Below the pieces are notes generated by a model that saw only the letters and a program-made list of their open reading frames with translations, searched no databases and was not told where the DNA came from. A stretch of DNA of 64,000 bases from Bog-473 sp963783245. GTDB taxonomy: Bacteria > Actinomycetota > Acidimicrobiia > Acidimicrobiales > RAAP-2. Position 1 is the first letter of the stretch, and each line of letters starts with the position of its first letter. The stretch covers positions 124,001 to 188,000 of the forward strand of contig CAWAMS010000002.1 of NCBI GenBank assembly GCA_963783245.1, written 5' to 3'. Shown here one piece after another: positions 43,239 to 52,388 of this stretch. The translations under genes and the position numbers were made by a program.

Positions 43239-44415
43239 ATGACGGGGAAAGACGGACCTGGTGGAGCAGCGATCGTAGGGCTCGGCATCACCGATATCGG
43301 CAAGGTCTACGGCCGCAGCGTCACCGATTTCGCTCTTGACGCCGTCCAGCGAGCACTGGCGGATTGTGGGCTGGCCCCGTCCGACGTCGACGGCCTCATC
43401 ACGAGTTACGGCATGTCAGGTGCATTCGGGAACGTGCCGGCAGCACTGGGTCTGCGGAACTTGGGGCTCAACGTCAACATGTTCGCCGCAGGCGCCACTG
43501 CCAGCGCAGCGATCCAGTACGCCGCAATGGCCGTCACGACCGGGATGGCCAGGAACGTAGTGTACGTCCACGCTGATGCCCCTCTTCAGGACCCGTCGTT
43601 GCCCTCGGGCTCTTCCTACGCGACCGGCGAGAGGCTGACCGGTATACGAACGGTCGCTCAAGCGGTTGGATTGACGAGCCCCAACTCCTTGTACGCCCTG
43701 GCAGCCAGACGGCATATGAGCACATTCGGCACGACGAGTGAGCAACTTGGAGCGATCGCGGTCGCGCAGAGGACATGGGCCACGGGGAATCCGATCGCTC
43801 GATTTCGTGCGCCAATGACCCTCGACGACCACCAGTCCTCGCGCATGATCGCCGACCCGTTGCACCTTCTCGATTGCTGCATGGTCTCGAACGGGGCTAT
43901 CGCCTTTGTCCTCACGGCAGACGATCGGGCTGAAGACATGCCGCAGCCACCCGTCCACGTACTTGGCTGGGGTCAAGGGCACCCGACCTATTCCATGACC
44001 CGTGGTTGCGAATTCGGTCTGGTGTCGGGAGCTGGTCAGTCCGGAGAGACCGCCTTGCGGATGGCGGGTGTCACGCTCGACGAAATCGACCAAGCCCAGC
44101 TCTACGACTGCTACACCTTCACGGTTCTCCTCACCTTGGAGGACTATGGCTTCTGCGCAAAAGGCGAAGGAGGTCCCTTCGTCGCCAGCGGTGCCCTCGA
44201 CCCCGGGGGATCGCTTCCGGTCAACACCGGCGGAGGGCAACTCGAGCGCGTACTACCTCTGGGGGGCAACCCCGCTCTCCGAGGCGGTCGTGCAGGGTCG
44301 AGGGCACGGAGGAGACAGGCAGGCGGCGCGGAACGACCTGATTCTCGTGAGTGGGAACGGGGGGATTCTCGACCACCACGGGACGCTGATACTTTCCCCC
44401 CATCGAAAGGGGTAA
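43239..44415 (+). pseudogene. thiolase-like lipid-transfer protein (SCP-x type), frameshifted
   Basis: About 390 residues if the frame is repaired. From ATG 43239 (GGGAGG upstream) it reads AAIVGLGITDIGKVYGRSVT, SYGMSGAFGNVPAALGLR and LYDCYTFTVLLTLEDYGFC, then LPVNTGGGQL, the C-terminal signature of this family. After 44241 the frame loses sense, while the next frame gives SAYYLWGATPLSEAVVQGRG, then LILVSGNGGILDHHGTLIL to the stop at 44413-44415. One extra base (G in CTCGAG) explains it. In relatives this thiolase pairs with the Zn-ribbon/OB-fold protein encoded next. Real lesion or sequence error is undecided. Confidence 0.8.
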
Positions 44416-44417
44416 AA

Positions 44418-44834
44418 GTGCCCATCGCGAAGAGGGACCATGCATCGTCTCCGTACTTCGACGCGCTGGGCGCGGGTCAACTCTCGGTGCTGCGTTGCGA
44501 ACGATGTGCGACGTGGATCCCTCCGGGAGGTGCCTACGCCGATCCACCGTTACGCTGTCCCGCCTGTGGCAGTGGGAGCCTCCGGTGGACCCCGACGCAG
44601 GGAACCGGCCGGCTGATCACCTGGACGACCGACCCCCTTTTCCCGGGCATCGACGACGGCGCGCCGGGTCAGACGGCTGCTCTGGTCGAACTGACGGAGG
44701 GCCCATGGGTCATCGCAGCTCTCGCCGTCCTTCCTGACGAGTTGCGCGAGGGGCTCGACGTCGTTTTCGAAAGCGTCGTCCCGGCGGCCGGTGGTGAAGC
44801 GGTCCCGGTCTTCCGGCGCCGGGCGCGCCCCTAG
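44418..44834 (+). CDS. Zn-ribbon/OB-fold protein, thiolase partner (DUF35)
   Basis: 138 residues. The rubredoxin-like zinc ribbon has LRCERCATWIPPGG and LRCPACGSGSL (two CxxC), followed by an OB-fold (LRWTPTQGTGRLITWTT, then VIAALAVLPDELREG), the standard partner of SCP-x thiolases and acyl-CoA lyases in actinobacterial steroid side-chain breakdown. GTG 44418 is three bases after the thiolase stop, with AAAGGGG upstream. An open frame that fuses it to the thiolase (43152-44834) is only a result of the frameshift. Confidence 0.88.
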   Translation: MPIAKRDHASSPYFDALGAGQLSVLRCERCATWIPPGGAYADPPLRCPACGSGSLRWTPTQGTGRLITWTTDPLFPGIDDGAPGQTAALVELTEGPWVIAALAVLPDELREGLDVVFESVVPAAGGEAVPVFRRRARP

Positions 44835-44904
44835 CGCCCACGGGCCCTTCGATAGTGTCCACGACCGAGGCACGTGCCGTGCCGCGAACCAGAGGAGAGC
44901 TCGC

Positions 44905-45732
44905 ATGACCACGCTCGGACGTGCCCTCATCGGCGATACCGCCTGTCATGGGGAGATCGAGGATGATCGGTTCCACGTGATCGTCGGCGATGTACTCGGC
45001 GCGTACCGGCGTAACGGACAATCCTTCCCGCTGGAGGACGTGACTCTCGGTACCCCACTCGAGGGAGTGAGATTCTTCAACGTGATGGCAGGCTTCGTGG
45101 AGCCCGATACCGCCCACGATCCCGGGCGCCTCCCGATGTGGTTACCCAAGGCAACTGCTTTTGCGACAGGGGATCACGGGGAGGTCCAGGTGCCGACCGT
45201 ACTGACGGGACCGGTGCAGATGGAATCTGAGCTGGCCCTCGTCGTCGGACGTCCACTGCGGAACGCCTCTGTGTCCGAAGCCGCCGACGCCATCTTCGGT
45301 TGGACCGTCTTCAATGACCTCACCGCGACCGAGTTCGGCTTTGGGCAGGCGACGCCCCTGTGGGCAACCGCGAAGTCGATCGACGGGTTCACCTCGTGGG
45401 GGCCGTGGATCCGACGTGACCTCAGCGAGGATCGGGTGGTGGAGGGTCTGGGCATCCATGGCTATGTCAACGGCGAGCAGCGGCAGGTGGGGAATTCGAG
45501 ATGGTTCGCATTCACGCCCAGCGAGATGCTCAGCCACGTCAGCCACCTCATCGGCCTCGCGGCCGGCGACGTCCTGGCGCTCGGCACCCCGTACCCGGCG
45601 CCGGACGTGAAGGTCGGTGATCGCCTCGCGTGCGAGGTAGAGGAGGTCGGGAGGTTGCACAACTACGTCGTCGCCGACGAGGGAAACGAACCCCGAGTCT
45701 GGCCGCGGTCAGTGCGGGTGCCTCTGCCGTGA
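44905..45732 (+). CDS. fumarylacetoacetate hydrolase-family protein
   Basis: 275 residues. The FAH catalytic/metal region is seen as QMESELALVVGRPL (metal glutamates), then WTVFNDLTATEFGFGQATPL and KSIDGFTSWGPW, with GDVLALGTPYPAPDVKVGDR at the C-terminus. The family cleaves C-C bonds or hydrates and decarboxylates keto acids in ring-degradation pathways. ATG 44905 has AGAGGAGAG upstream; the open frame from 44791 overlaps the previous gene. It belongs to the same catabolic group as the thiolase and the flavoprotein. Confidence 0.9.
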   Translation: MTTLGRALIGDTACHGEIEDDRFHVIVGDVLGAYRRNGQSFPLEDVTLGTPLEGVRFFNVMAGFVEPDTAHDPGRLPMWLPKATAFATGDHGEVQVPTVLTGPVQMESELALVVGRPLRNASVSEAADAIFGWTVFNDLTATEFGFGQATPLWATAKSIDGFTSWGPWIRRDLSEDRVVEGLGIHGYVNGEQRQVGNSRWFAFTPSEMLSHVSHLIGLAAGDVLALGTPYPAPDVKVGDRLACEVEEVGRLHNYVVADEGNEPRVWPRSVRVPLP

Positions 45733-45803
45733 ACCCCGCGGGCTCCGCACGACCGAGCTTGCCGCAATCGGTGGCGTTAACATCGACGTCGGGAGGGAGC
45801 ACG

Positions 45804-47495
45804 ATGGCGACGAGGTGGGACAAATCGGTTGATCTGGCGATCGTAGGGAGCGGCGGGGGCGGTCTCATTGCCGCGATGGCGGCGGTGGAGGCCGGTCTGG
45901 AACCCCTCGTACTGGAAAAGCAATCGGTGGTCGGCGGTTCGACGGGGATGTCGGGCGGCATGGTCTGGATGCCGAACAATCCGTTGATGCGGGCCGCCCG
46001 GATCGCGGACTCGCATGAAGACGGACTGGCATATCTGGCGGACGTCGTGGGCGACGCGGGACCGTGCTCGTCCATGGCCCGGCGCGAGATGTTCCTCCGT
46101 GCCGGGAACGAGATGATCACGTTCATGCAGCGTAAAGGCATCGGGTTGGTCCGAAGCCACGGCTACAGCGACTACTACCCGAACCACAACGGTGGGAATG
46201 CGTCGGGGCGAGCTGTCGAGGGAGTCCCATTCGATGCGGCCGAGCTCGGCGAGTGGCGCGACAGACTCCAACCTGGTTTCTCCAAGAATTTCGGACTTGT
46301 CTTCTTGACCAACGAGCTCCGCAATGTCCAGTACTTCAACCGCTCTCCATGGTCGTTCGCGGTTGCCGCCCGGGTGTTCGCCCGTACCGTCGTGGCCCGG
46401 GCGCGTCGCAGGGAGCTCCTGACGAACGGGGCGTCTCTCGTCGGACAGATCATGAAAGTCCTGTTGGCCGACGGCGTCTCGGTATGGACGGACGCGGCCG
46501 CCGACGACCTCGTGATCGAGGACGGCCGCGTGGTGGGCGTCCGGGTCACTCGGCAAGGCTCCACGACGATGATCGAGGCGAAGAAGGGTGTGCTGCTCGC
46601 AGCGGGTGGTTTCGCCCACAATGCCGCCATGCGGCGTAAGTACGGCGGAGAACAACCGAACGAAGGGGAGTGGTCCATCGCCAACGCCGGTGACACCGGT
46701 GAGGTTCTGGAAACGGCCATGGGCCTGGGGGCCAAGACTGATCTCCTCGACGAGGCGTGGTGGCTCCCGTCTCCGACGATGGCACTCGGGGCATCCTCCC
46801 TGGGCGCTGCCCGCCAGCGGCCGGGCACCATATTCGTGAACTCCGCAGGCCGCCGGTTCTGTAACGAGTCGAACTCGTACGTGGAAGTCGGAAAGGCGAT
46901 GTACGCGGACCACGCCGTTCCGTGCTGGCTGATCTTCGACGACGGCTACCGCCGGCGCTATTCCTTGACCGCGGCCTCGTTGCCCGGACGCATGCCGAAG
47001 GAGTGGATCGACAATGGCCTGCTACGACAGGCCGACACCGTCGAAGGCCTGGCGACCCAGATCGGTGTAGATCCGACGGGGCTGGCCCAGACCGTCCGAC
47101 GCTTCAACGCCAATGCCGTCAAGGGCATCGACCCTGACTTCGGACGCGGCGAGTCGGCCTACAACGATTGTCTCGGCGATCCCGGCTACCGGCCGAACGC
47201 CTGCCTGGGTGCGTTGGACCAAGCGCCGTTCTACGCCACCGAGATCTACCCTTCCGACGTCGGCACCTGCGGTGGCCTGCTCACCAACGAGTATGCGCAG
47301 GTTCTCGACGAGTCGGACAATCCGATACCAGGGCTGTACGCGACGGGCAATATCACCGCAACGGTCATGGGGCGCACCTATCCGGGCGCGGGCGCCAGCA
47401 TCGCCAACACGATGGTGTTCGGGTTTGTCGCCGCTCGGCACGCGGTGGGAAGACTGACGCCGGAGCGGCGATACAGGGGAGCCACCTCGTTGTAG
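45804..47495 (+). CDS. FAD-dependent oxidoreductase, 3-ketosteroid dehydrogenase-like
   Basis: 563 residues, the length of KstD-type enzymes. The FAD motif is LAIVGSGGGGLIAAMAA (about 10-26), with VLEKQSVVGGSTGMSGGMVW and, near the C-terminus, GRTYPGAGASIANTMVFGF, where TYPGxG matches the KstD active-site tyrosine and glycine; TIFVNSAGRRFCNES precedes it. It would introduce a double bond next to a ketone in a steroid or related ring. ATG 45804 follows GGGAGGGAG; the frame upstream to 45630 is inside the FAH gene. Substrate is inferred from the family. Confidence 0.88.
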   Translation: MATRWDKSVDLAIVGSGGGGLIAAMAAVEAGLEPLVLEKQSVVGGSTGMSGGMVWMPNNPLMRAARIADSHEDGLAYLADVVGDAGPCSSMARREMFLRAGNEMITFMQRKGIGLVRSHGYSDYYPNHNGGNASGRAVEGVPFDAAELGEWRDRLQPGFSKNFGLVFLTNELRNVQYFNRSPWSFAVAARVFARTVVARARRRELLTNGASLVGQIMKVLLADGVSVWTDAAADDLVIEDGRVVGVRVTRQGSTTMIEAKKGVLLAAGGFAHNAAMRRKYGGEQPNEGEWSIANAGDTGEVLETAMGLGAKTDLLDEAWWLPSPTMALGASSLGAARQRPGTIFVNSAGRRFCNESNSYVEVGKAMYADHAVPCWLIFDDGYRRRYSLTAASLPGRMPKEWIDNGLLRQADTVEGLATQIGVDPTGLAQTVRRFNANAVKGIDPDFGRGESAYNDCLGDPGYRPNACLGALDQAPFYATEIYPSDVGTCGGLLTNEYAQVLDESDNPIPGLYATGNITATVMGRTYPGAGASIANTMVFGFVAARHAVGRLTPERRYRGATSL

Positions 47496-47513
47496 GAGGC
47501 AATCGGCCGGACT

Positions 47514-47544
47514 CCACCCCGGACGATGCCGGGAGGACGGGTGG
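47514..47544. terminator. weak hairpin between convergent genes
   Basis: CCACCC (47514-47519) and GGGTGG (47539-47544) with an inner CCGG repeat, in the 55-base gap between the flavoprotein and the DtxR-type gene. Modest arms, low confidence. Confidence 0.3.
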
Positions 47545-47550
47545 GCAAGG

Positions 47551-48273
47551 CTACGCAGCGACGACGAACAGGCGTTGACTGAGATCGCTGCCCAGGGCGA
47601 GCATTCGTCCGTCGACGTCGAGCATGAGCGTGCCATCAGGGCCGCGCGTGGTCACTGTCGCCGTCGCGCCCGGAATGAACCCGGCGTCGTCGAGATAGCG
47701 CAGCGACGCGCCGTCTTGCTCGACCGCTTCGGTGAGCCGCTCGAAGCGAACTGTCTGGCCCGGCATCGCCTCCGACAGGCGCTCCTGCGGGGACGGCGTC
47801 GACGAACGGTTCGCGCTACCGGGTATCGGGTTTCCATGGGGGCAGGTGCTCGGATCCCCGAGGAGTTCGACCAACCGGGCCTCGACCTCGTTCGACATGA
47901 CGTGTTCCCAGCGGCCGGCCTCTTCGTGCACGAGATGCCAAGGCAACCCGATGATGTCAACGAGCAGCCTCTCAGCGAGCCGATGCTTGCGAAGAACGCT
48001 CTGCGCGACCGCCCGACCTTCCTTCGTCAACGTGATGTTCCGTCCACTCCGACTGACATATCCGTCCGAGCGGAGACGATCCAGCATTTCGGAGACCGAG
48101 GGAGCGGACTTGCCCAGACGTTCGGCGATCCTCGCCTGGAGGACCGGCGTTCCCTCCTCGATCAAGGACTCTATTGTCTGGAGGTACTCCTCAACGGGAG
48201 GATGGTGCTCGATCGGCTGCGAGTTCTCGGAGTGTGAGGCCGGGTTAGCCACGGACCTGCCGGGCCGGTTCAC
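47551..48273 (-). CDS. DtxR/IdeR/MntR-family metal-dependent regulator
   Basis: 240 residues: winged-helix domain (VEEYLQTIESLIEEG, then RLGKSAPSVSEMLDRLRSDG), dimerisation and metal domain (HRLAERLLVDIIGLPWHLVH, RWEHVMS, CPHGNPIPG) and a C-terminal SH3-like domain (MPGQTVRFERLTEA onward). The DtxR site-2 ligands Met10 and Cys102 are Glu and Gly here (EEYLQTI, EAGRWEH) while Glu105 and His106 remain, so the metal may not be iron. GTG start 48273; GTG 48252 is possible. It may control the divergent cupin gene and itself. Confidence 0.9.
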   Translation of the reverse strand: MNRPGRSVANPASHSENSQPIEHHPPVEEYLQTIESLIEEGTPVLQARIAERLGKSAPSVSEMLDRLRSDGYVSRSGRNITLTKEGRAVAQSVLRKHRLAERLLVDIIGLPWHLVHEEAGRWEHVMSNEVEARLVELLGDPSTCPHGNPIPGSANRSSTPSPQERLSEAMPGQTVRFERLTEAVEQDGASLRYLDDAGFIPGATATVTTRGPDGTLMLDVDGRMLALGSDLSQRLFVVAA

Positions 48274-48375
48274 GTTCGCGTGCGAGTCTCTGTTCGCGCG
48301 ATGCGTTCGAGCCGATCGCTCCGGGAGGGTGCCGCTGCACTCTTTGCTCGGAAGGCTGTTACCACCGTCAGAAAG

Positions 48376-48394
48376 TTAGGGTAAGCGAACTCTT
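48376..48394. promoter_or_regulatory. candidate degenerate DtxR/IdeR box
   Basis: The 19 bases beginning TTAGGGTAAGCGAAC match the IdeR consensus TTAGGTTAGSCTAACCTAA at 12 positions, mainly in its left half and centre. It lies about 100 bases upstream of the DtxR-type gene and 110 bases before the divergent cupin gene, a sensible place for self-regulation. Weak match, so tentative. The rest of the 232-base gap shows nothing else. Confidence 0.3.
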
Positions 48395-48505
48395 CTGTCA
48401 AGGTCGGCCTGTCTTCAGGTAGGAGCAACCTCTCGCCGGACTCGGTGTCGGCCTGGCGGTACACTTCGCAATTGACATCGATGTCGACGTAGTGGGGAGG
48501 GCCTG

Positions 48506-49081
48506 ATGGTGCGCAAGCCTGAGGAACATCCAACCGATGCCCTGGGTAGTGCGACGGCCAGGAGGCCTCCACGTCGCGGCATCAAGCTCTTCCGAGGGCG
48601 CGACGCTGTGCCCATGGCCGAGTCAGGCGCCATGTCGGCACCGGAATTCAATGCGGCCGACATGAAGGCCTTGGCCGCCGACGGGCCTCGTCCCAAAACG
48701 GTGGCGATGGGCATCGACGACAAGCTCGTATTCCGGGGTGAAGGCCCAGAGGGGAGCAGTTTGGTGCGCGCCTGGTTAGGTCCCCATTATGTGCTGCCCC
48801 GTCACTCCCACAGCGGTGACTGCTTGTACTACATCGTCGAGGGCTCGATCACCATGGGGGCCCAAGAGCTTGTGACGGGGGACGGGTTCTTCGTACCCTC
48901 GGATGCACCCTACGCCTACGAGGCGGGAGCCGACGGCGCGGTGGTGCTCGAGTTCAGGACGCAGACCTCCTTCGACATGCAGATTCCCGGAGGCCAACTC
49001 GAGCGGTGGCGGAAGATGGCGACCGTCGCCGAGGAGCACGGTGAACGTTGGGTCGAATTGCGCGCCAAGGCCACGGTCTGA
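48506..49081 (+). CDS. cupin-domain protein
   Basis: 191 residues with one cupin barrel in the second half: LPRHSHSGDCLYYIVEGSIT is cupin motif 1 (two histidines and a glutamate further on) and FVPSDAPYAYEAG is close to motif 2, where the last metal histidine is replaced by tyrosine. Metal binding is therefore partial and activity uncertain. The N-terminal 60 residues are basic and unlike a known domain. ATG 48506 with GGAGGG upstream. It lies 40 bases before the alcohol dehydrogenase gene and is probably cotranscribed with it. Confidence 0.82.
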   Translation: MVRKPEEHPTDALGSATARRPPRRGIKLFRGRDAVPMAESGAMSAPEFNAADMKALAADGPRPKTVAMGIDDKLVFRGEGPEGSSLVRAWLGPHYVLPRHSHSGDCLYYIVEGSITMGAQELVTGDGFFVPSDAPYAYEAGADGAVVLEFRTQTSFDMQIPGGQLERWRKMATVAEEHGERWVELRAKATV

Positions 49082-49121
49082 TTCGCGCAATGGGCCGCTC
49101 GACCGTTCGGAACAAGATCTG

Positions 49122-50105
49122 ATGCGTGCGTCTGCTTTGACCGGTGCGGGCGGGTTCGAGGTCGTGCAGCTGGACGACCCGACTCCGGGACCAGGCGAGC
49201 TCGTGTTGCGCGTGCAGGCCTGTGGGATCTGTGGCTCGGATCTCAAGGCCTATAGGCGATTTGCTGCAGGCTCGGTGCTCGGCCACGAGTTCTGTGGCGA
49301 GGTTGTGGCAGTGGGCCGGGGCCTCGAGGGTTGGCATACCGGGCAATTCGCGGCCTCCCTTCCCCTTCTCTCGTGCGGTCGCTGCAGGTGGTGCCTCGAC
49401 GGGGAGCCCGGGCACTGCGAGAAGATCGATCCACTAGGGCTCGGCGGGTCACCGGGGGCGTTCGCCGAGTACGTGAGGGTAGCTGCCATCACGTCTGTCC
49501 CGCTACAAACCGAACTCGGAGCGTATGGGGCGCTCGTCGAGCCGCTCGCCGTAGGTCTCCACGCTGTTGCAGCGGCCGATCTGCGCCCCGAACAGCGCGT
49601 GCTCATCATCGGCGCGGGCAACGTCGGCGCGGCCGTGATCACGTGGGCGCGTCGTCTGGGCGCCGGAGAGATTGTCGTGAGTGATCCCTCCCTCTCCCGA
49701 CGCGAGAGCGCCTACGCGTTCGGCGCCACCAGCATCCACGACCCGACGACTGCAGTAGCAGAGGGCTCTTTCGACGTCGTGTTCGAGTGTGTCGGGATGC
49801 CCGGTCTCGTCCAGAGCGCAATAGATGCCGCGACCGTCCGCGGACGGGTCGTCGTCGCCGGAGTCTGCCTCGGTCCTGATCGGATCAATCACGTTCCCGC
49901 CGTCATGAAGGAAGTACAGGTCAGCTACGCCGTCTATTACCGCACGGAGGAATTTGCGTCCGCCGCCCGCCTCCTGAACAGCGGGGGGTTGGATCCCACA
50001 ACCTTCGTCAGCCGCACTGTCGGCCTCGATGGAGTCGGTCAGGCGTTCGACGATCTGCAAGCCGGGTCCAACGACCGGAAGATACTGATTGATCCAGCTG
50101 CCTGA
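49122..50105 (+). CDS. zinc-dependent alcohol dehydrogenase (MDR family)
   Basis: 327 residues. Catalytic zinc site CGICGSD with GHEFCGEV, structural zinc cysteines CGRCRWCLDGEPGHC, and a Rossmann motif VLIIGAGNVGAAVITWARR for NAD(P)H. It oxidises or reduces a secondary alcohol or polyol. The start ATG 49122 begins the conserved protein; the open frame back to 48903 lies inside the cupin gene. Substrate not evident; it follows the cupin gene and ends the plus-strand block. Confidence 0.93.
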   Translation: MRASALTGAGGFEVVQLDDPTPGPGELVLRVQACGICGSDLKAYRRFAAGSVLGHEFCGEVVAVGRGLEGWHTGQFAASLPLLSCGRCRWCLDGEPGHCEKIDPLGLGGSPGAFAEYVRVAAITSVPLQTELGAYGALVEPLAVGLHAVAAADLRPEQRVLIIGAGNVGAAVITWARRLGAGEIVVSDPSLSRRESAYAFGATSIHDPTTAVAEGSFDVVFECVGMPGLVQSAIDAATVRGRVVVAGVCLGPDRINHVPAVMKEVQVSYAVYYRTEEFASAARLLNSGGLDPTTFVSRTVGLDGVGQAFDDLQAGSNDRKILIDPAA

Positions 50106-50198
50106 ACGTCGAAACAGAAATGGCTGGCCGCTCTGGGCGGGCGGATCACGAACGACGCAGCGTAAAGCTCCCTACCTGGGTCGCCTCCGCCACGGCAC

Positions 50199-51338
50199 CT
50201 ACGAGATGCGGAATTGGTCGTGGTAGAAGGCGAAGTCCTTGCGAATGCCGTCCATGTCAAGGCCGTACGCAGCGGGGTCAGGCCGATTTCCCTGCCGCCG
50301 CTCCTTGGCGCTCTCTTCCCACCATTCGGACATTCGGTCCCGCGTGTCGGGGGTAAGTTCGTCGCCGAGTTGGGCGTAGAGGTTTTCCATGCAACTGATG
50401 GGGTCGTCCTGCATGTCGCGGAAGGACGCGTCGACGAAGCGATCCTCGCGGCCATCGTTGCGAAAATCGATCAGTCGTCGGATCGACTCCAACCAGATCA
50501 TGCGCTCGTGCCGGCCGAGCGCCAGGCAGTCGAACGAATCGGTGAGCGGCGTCGAGAGTGCTTGTTTCACTGCGCACACCGACGGGATGACACTGCTGAT
50601 GTCCCGATGGGTCATCACGAACCGGGCGTCGGGATAGACGGCGTTGAGACCGTCGATCGTCGTCATGTGTGACGGTGTCTTCAGCGACCACCGGGTAGGT
50701 GGGCACCTCCACTGCAACAACTTGAGTACTCGCTTGTGATAGCGGTACGTCGGCTCCATGTCACACGTCAGGAGAAACTCTGAGTAGCCCGGTAAAATGG
50801 CCATCCCCTGGAAAAGTTGTGAGTGGAAGTCGAGTCCCATGAGAAGCAGGCACTCCGAGGGTCCGGTAGGCGAGCTGGGCAACATTCCCACGAAATCCGG
50901 GAACATCTGATGGGACATCTCGATCGACGCCCGACTGACCTCGATGCGGGGATCGGTGTGCTCGGTCGCCGTCTCCGGGGGTGGGCAAGGCGACGATGCC
51001 TCCCACGTCCTGAGTGAGCGTCGGGACTCGTCGCACGCAAGGAGGAAGCTCAATGCTGTTGACCCCGTTCTCGGGAGGCCGATTCCGAACAATGGAGCGA
51101 CGATCTCCTGCTGCTCGATCTCCGGGTGGTCGGCGTACCACTTCTCTATCTCGAGCCGACTGCACAAAAGCCCGACGATCTGGTCGGAGTACACGGCTTC
51201 GCCCAGCTCGTTGAGATTGCCCTCGGTGTTCAGCGCTCCGACCAGCGCCTCGAGTCCCCCGCGCCAGCCGTCCGGGCCGAAATCGTCAGCTTCCGCCCGC
51301 TCGCACGCCTTCTCTATGACCTGTCTCTCATCGATCAT
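50199..51338 (-). CDS. sulfotransferase-family protein
   Basis: 379 residues. The PAPS-binding P-loop GIGLPRTGSTAL (near residue 90) and the 3'-phosphate segment FVMTHRDISSVIPS fit the Sulfotransfer_3 family common in mycobacteria, which sulfates lipids, steroids or glycans; HKRVLKLLQWRCPPTRWSLK precedes it. Of two ATGs (51344, 51338), the second lies 9 bases after GGAGG and is preferred. The next minus-strand gene upstream is 28 bases away and likely cotranscribed. Confidence 0.9.
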   Translation of the reverse strand: MIDERQVIEKACERAEADDFGPDGWRGGLEALVGALNTEGNLNELGEAVYSDQIVGLLCSRLEIEKWYADHPEIEQQEIVAPLFGIGLPRTGSTALSFLLACDESRRSLRTWEASSPCPPPETATEHTDPRIEVSRASIEMSHQMFPDFVGMLPSSPTGPSECLLLMGLDFHSQLFQGMAILPGYSEFLLTCDMEPTYRYHKRVLKLLQWRCPPTRWSLKTPSHMTTIDGLNAVYPDARFVMTHRDISSVIPSVCAVKQALSTPLTDSFDCLALGRHERMIWLESIRRLIDFRNDGREDRFVDASFRDMQDDPISCMENLYAQLGDELTPDTRDRMSEWWEESAKERRQGNRPDPAAYGLDMDGIRKDFAFYHDQFRIS

Positions 51339-51371
51339 CGACATCCCCCTCCTTCAATTTCTCTGCCGTGC

Positions 51372-52388
51372 TCAGTCCTCGAGGAGCTCGACCGGAATGG
51401 ATCGTTCCATCATTCCGTAGGTCTCCTCGCCATCCCACCGGTAGCGGACGCCCGCTTGCTGCAAGGCTGGAGGGAACTCGGGCAATCCCCCCGGCATGCA
51501 CGCGGACAGAACTGTTTCGCCTTCGATCCGGACCTCACCCTCCTTCGTTCTCAAGGTGAGCGAGACATCCTCTCCGTTCGGTTGGAGCCTGCGCAGCCAG
51601 GGCGCGTCAACGAGAACGGCGGGGATCATCCGTTCGCCATCGAAGACGAAGGCCTCGTTGTACGTGGGCTGGTCGGGTCGTTCCGGGAACGCGAGAGCGC
51701 CAAACCCTTTGCCACTCGGGAACAAGGCGCTGGGCCAACAGTGTCCCCAAAAGCCTCCAGTGTCACGCGTCCCCTGCCGGTGGATCCGCAAGCCGGTTCC
51801 CTGGAAGGCCCACTCATCTCCTCCCAAGCGCACGCTGCCCTGCGCCGTGCACAGCTGCTCGTAGCGTGGGCTGATGAATGCTCCTGCGAATCCCGAGTCG
51901 AAGAGCTCCTTGGACTCCTCGCTCAGCGTCCCCGACACCCATGGGGGAACCGCACACGTCAATGCCACTTCGACGTGCAGGGGCACCTGCGGGCCGGCGT
52001 AGTCGCCCTTGCCCAACGCCGCTGCGGTGGTGTCGAGAGCATCGCCGTCATAGCTGAGCGTGAGTGTTCGAAACGGTTCCACGCAACGGAACTTCAAGCC
52101 GCCGGCTCCAAGTGTGCGACACACCCCGTCCGCGTCGACGGGGGAGCGACCCTCACCTACCCCTCGCACGATCGCCGTTCGCCCGTCGGGAAAGCCGAGA
52201 TTCACCTGAAGCCCACGAGTGTCCCAGGATTCCGCGACGGCCTCGATACCTACCCGTGGCAGCCCGATCAGACCTTTGTCATCCGAGACCCAAAACGATG
52301 CGCTCTCGCGAAACTGCGGATCCTCCGGCCGTTCTGAGAGAAAAAAGTCCTTTGACGGGCTCATACCGCCTGCCAGATCGATCGCCAT
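51372..52388 (-). CDS. conserved protein resembling CrtC-like/DUF7064-type beta-barrel proteins
   Basis: 338 residues. I recognise only a general likeness to actinobacterial proteins with two lipocalin-like beta domains (an N-terminal RESASFWVSDDKGLIGLPR, a middle EQLCTAQGSVRLGGDEWAFQ, and a C-terminal VLVDAPWLRRLQPNGEDVSL), distantly related to hydroxyneurosporene synthase. No signal peptide. ATG 52388 lies 6 bases after GGGAGG; upstream codons to 52412 are unlikely. Located upstream of the sulfotransferase gene with a 28-base gap, so the two probably work on the same hydrophobic compound; this is inference. Confidence 0.68.
   Translation of the reverse strand: MAIDLAGGMSPSKDFFLSERPEDPQFRESASFWVSDDKGLIGLPRVGIEAVAESWDTRGLQVNLGFPDGRTAIVRGVGEGRSPVDADGVCRTLGAGGLKFRCVEPFRTLTLSYDGDALDTTAAALGKGDYAGPQVPLHVEVALTCAVPPWVSGTLSEESKELFDSGFAGAFISPRYEQLCTAQGSVRLGGDEWAFQGTGLRIHRQGTRDTGGFWGHCWPSALFPSGKGFGALAFPERPDQPTYNEAFVFDGERMIPAVLVDAPWLRRLQPNGEDVSLTLRTKEGEVRIEGETVLSACMPGGLPEFPPALQQAGVRYRWDGEETYGMMERSIPVELLED

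Noticed and set aside
43152..44834. A single 560-residue thiolase/OB-fold fusion protein
   Set aside because: The linker is arginine-rich nonsense and the true thiolase ending lies in another frame; a one-base frameshift is the better explanation.
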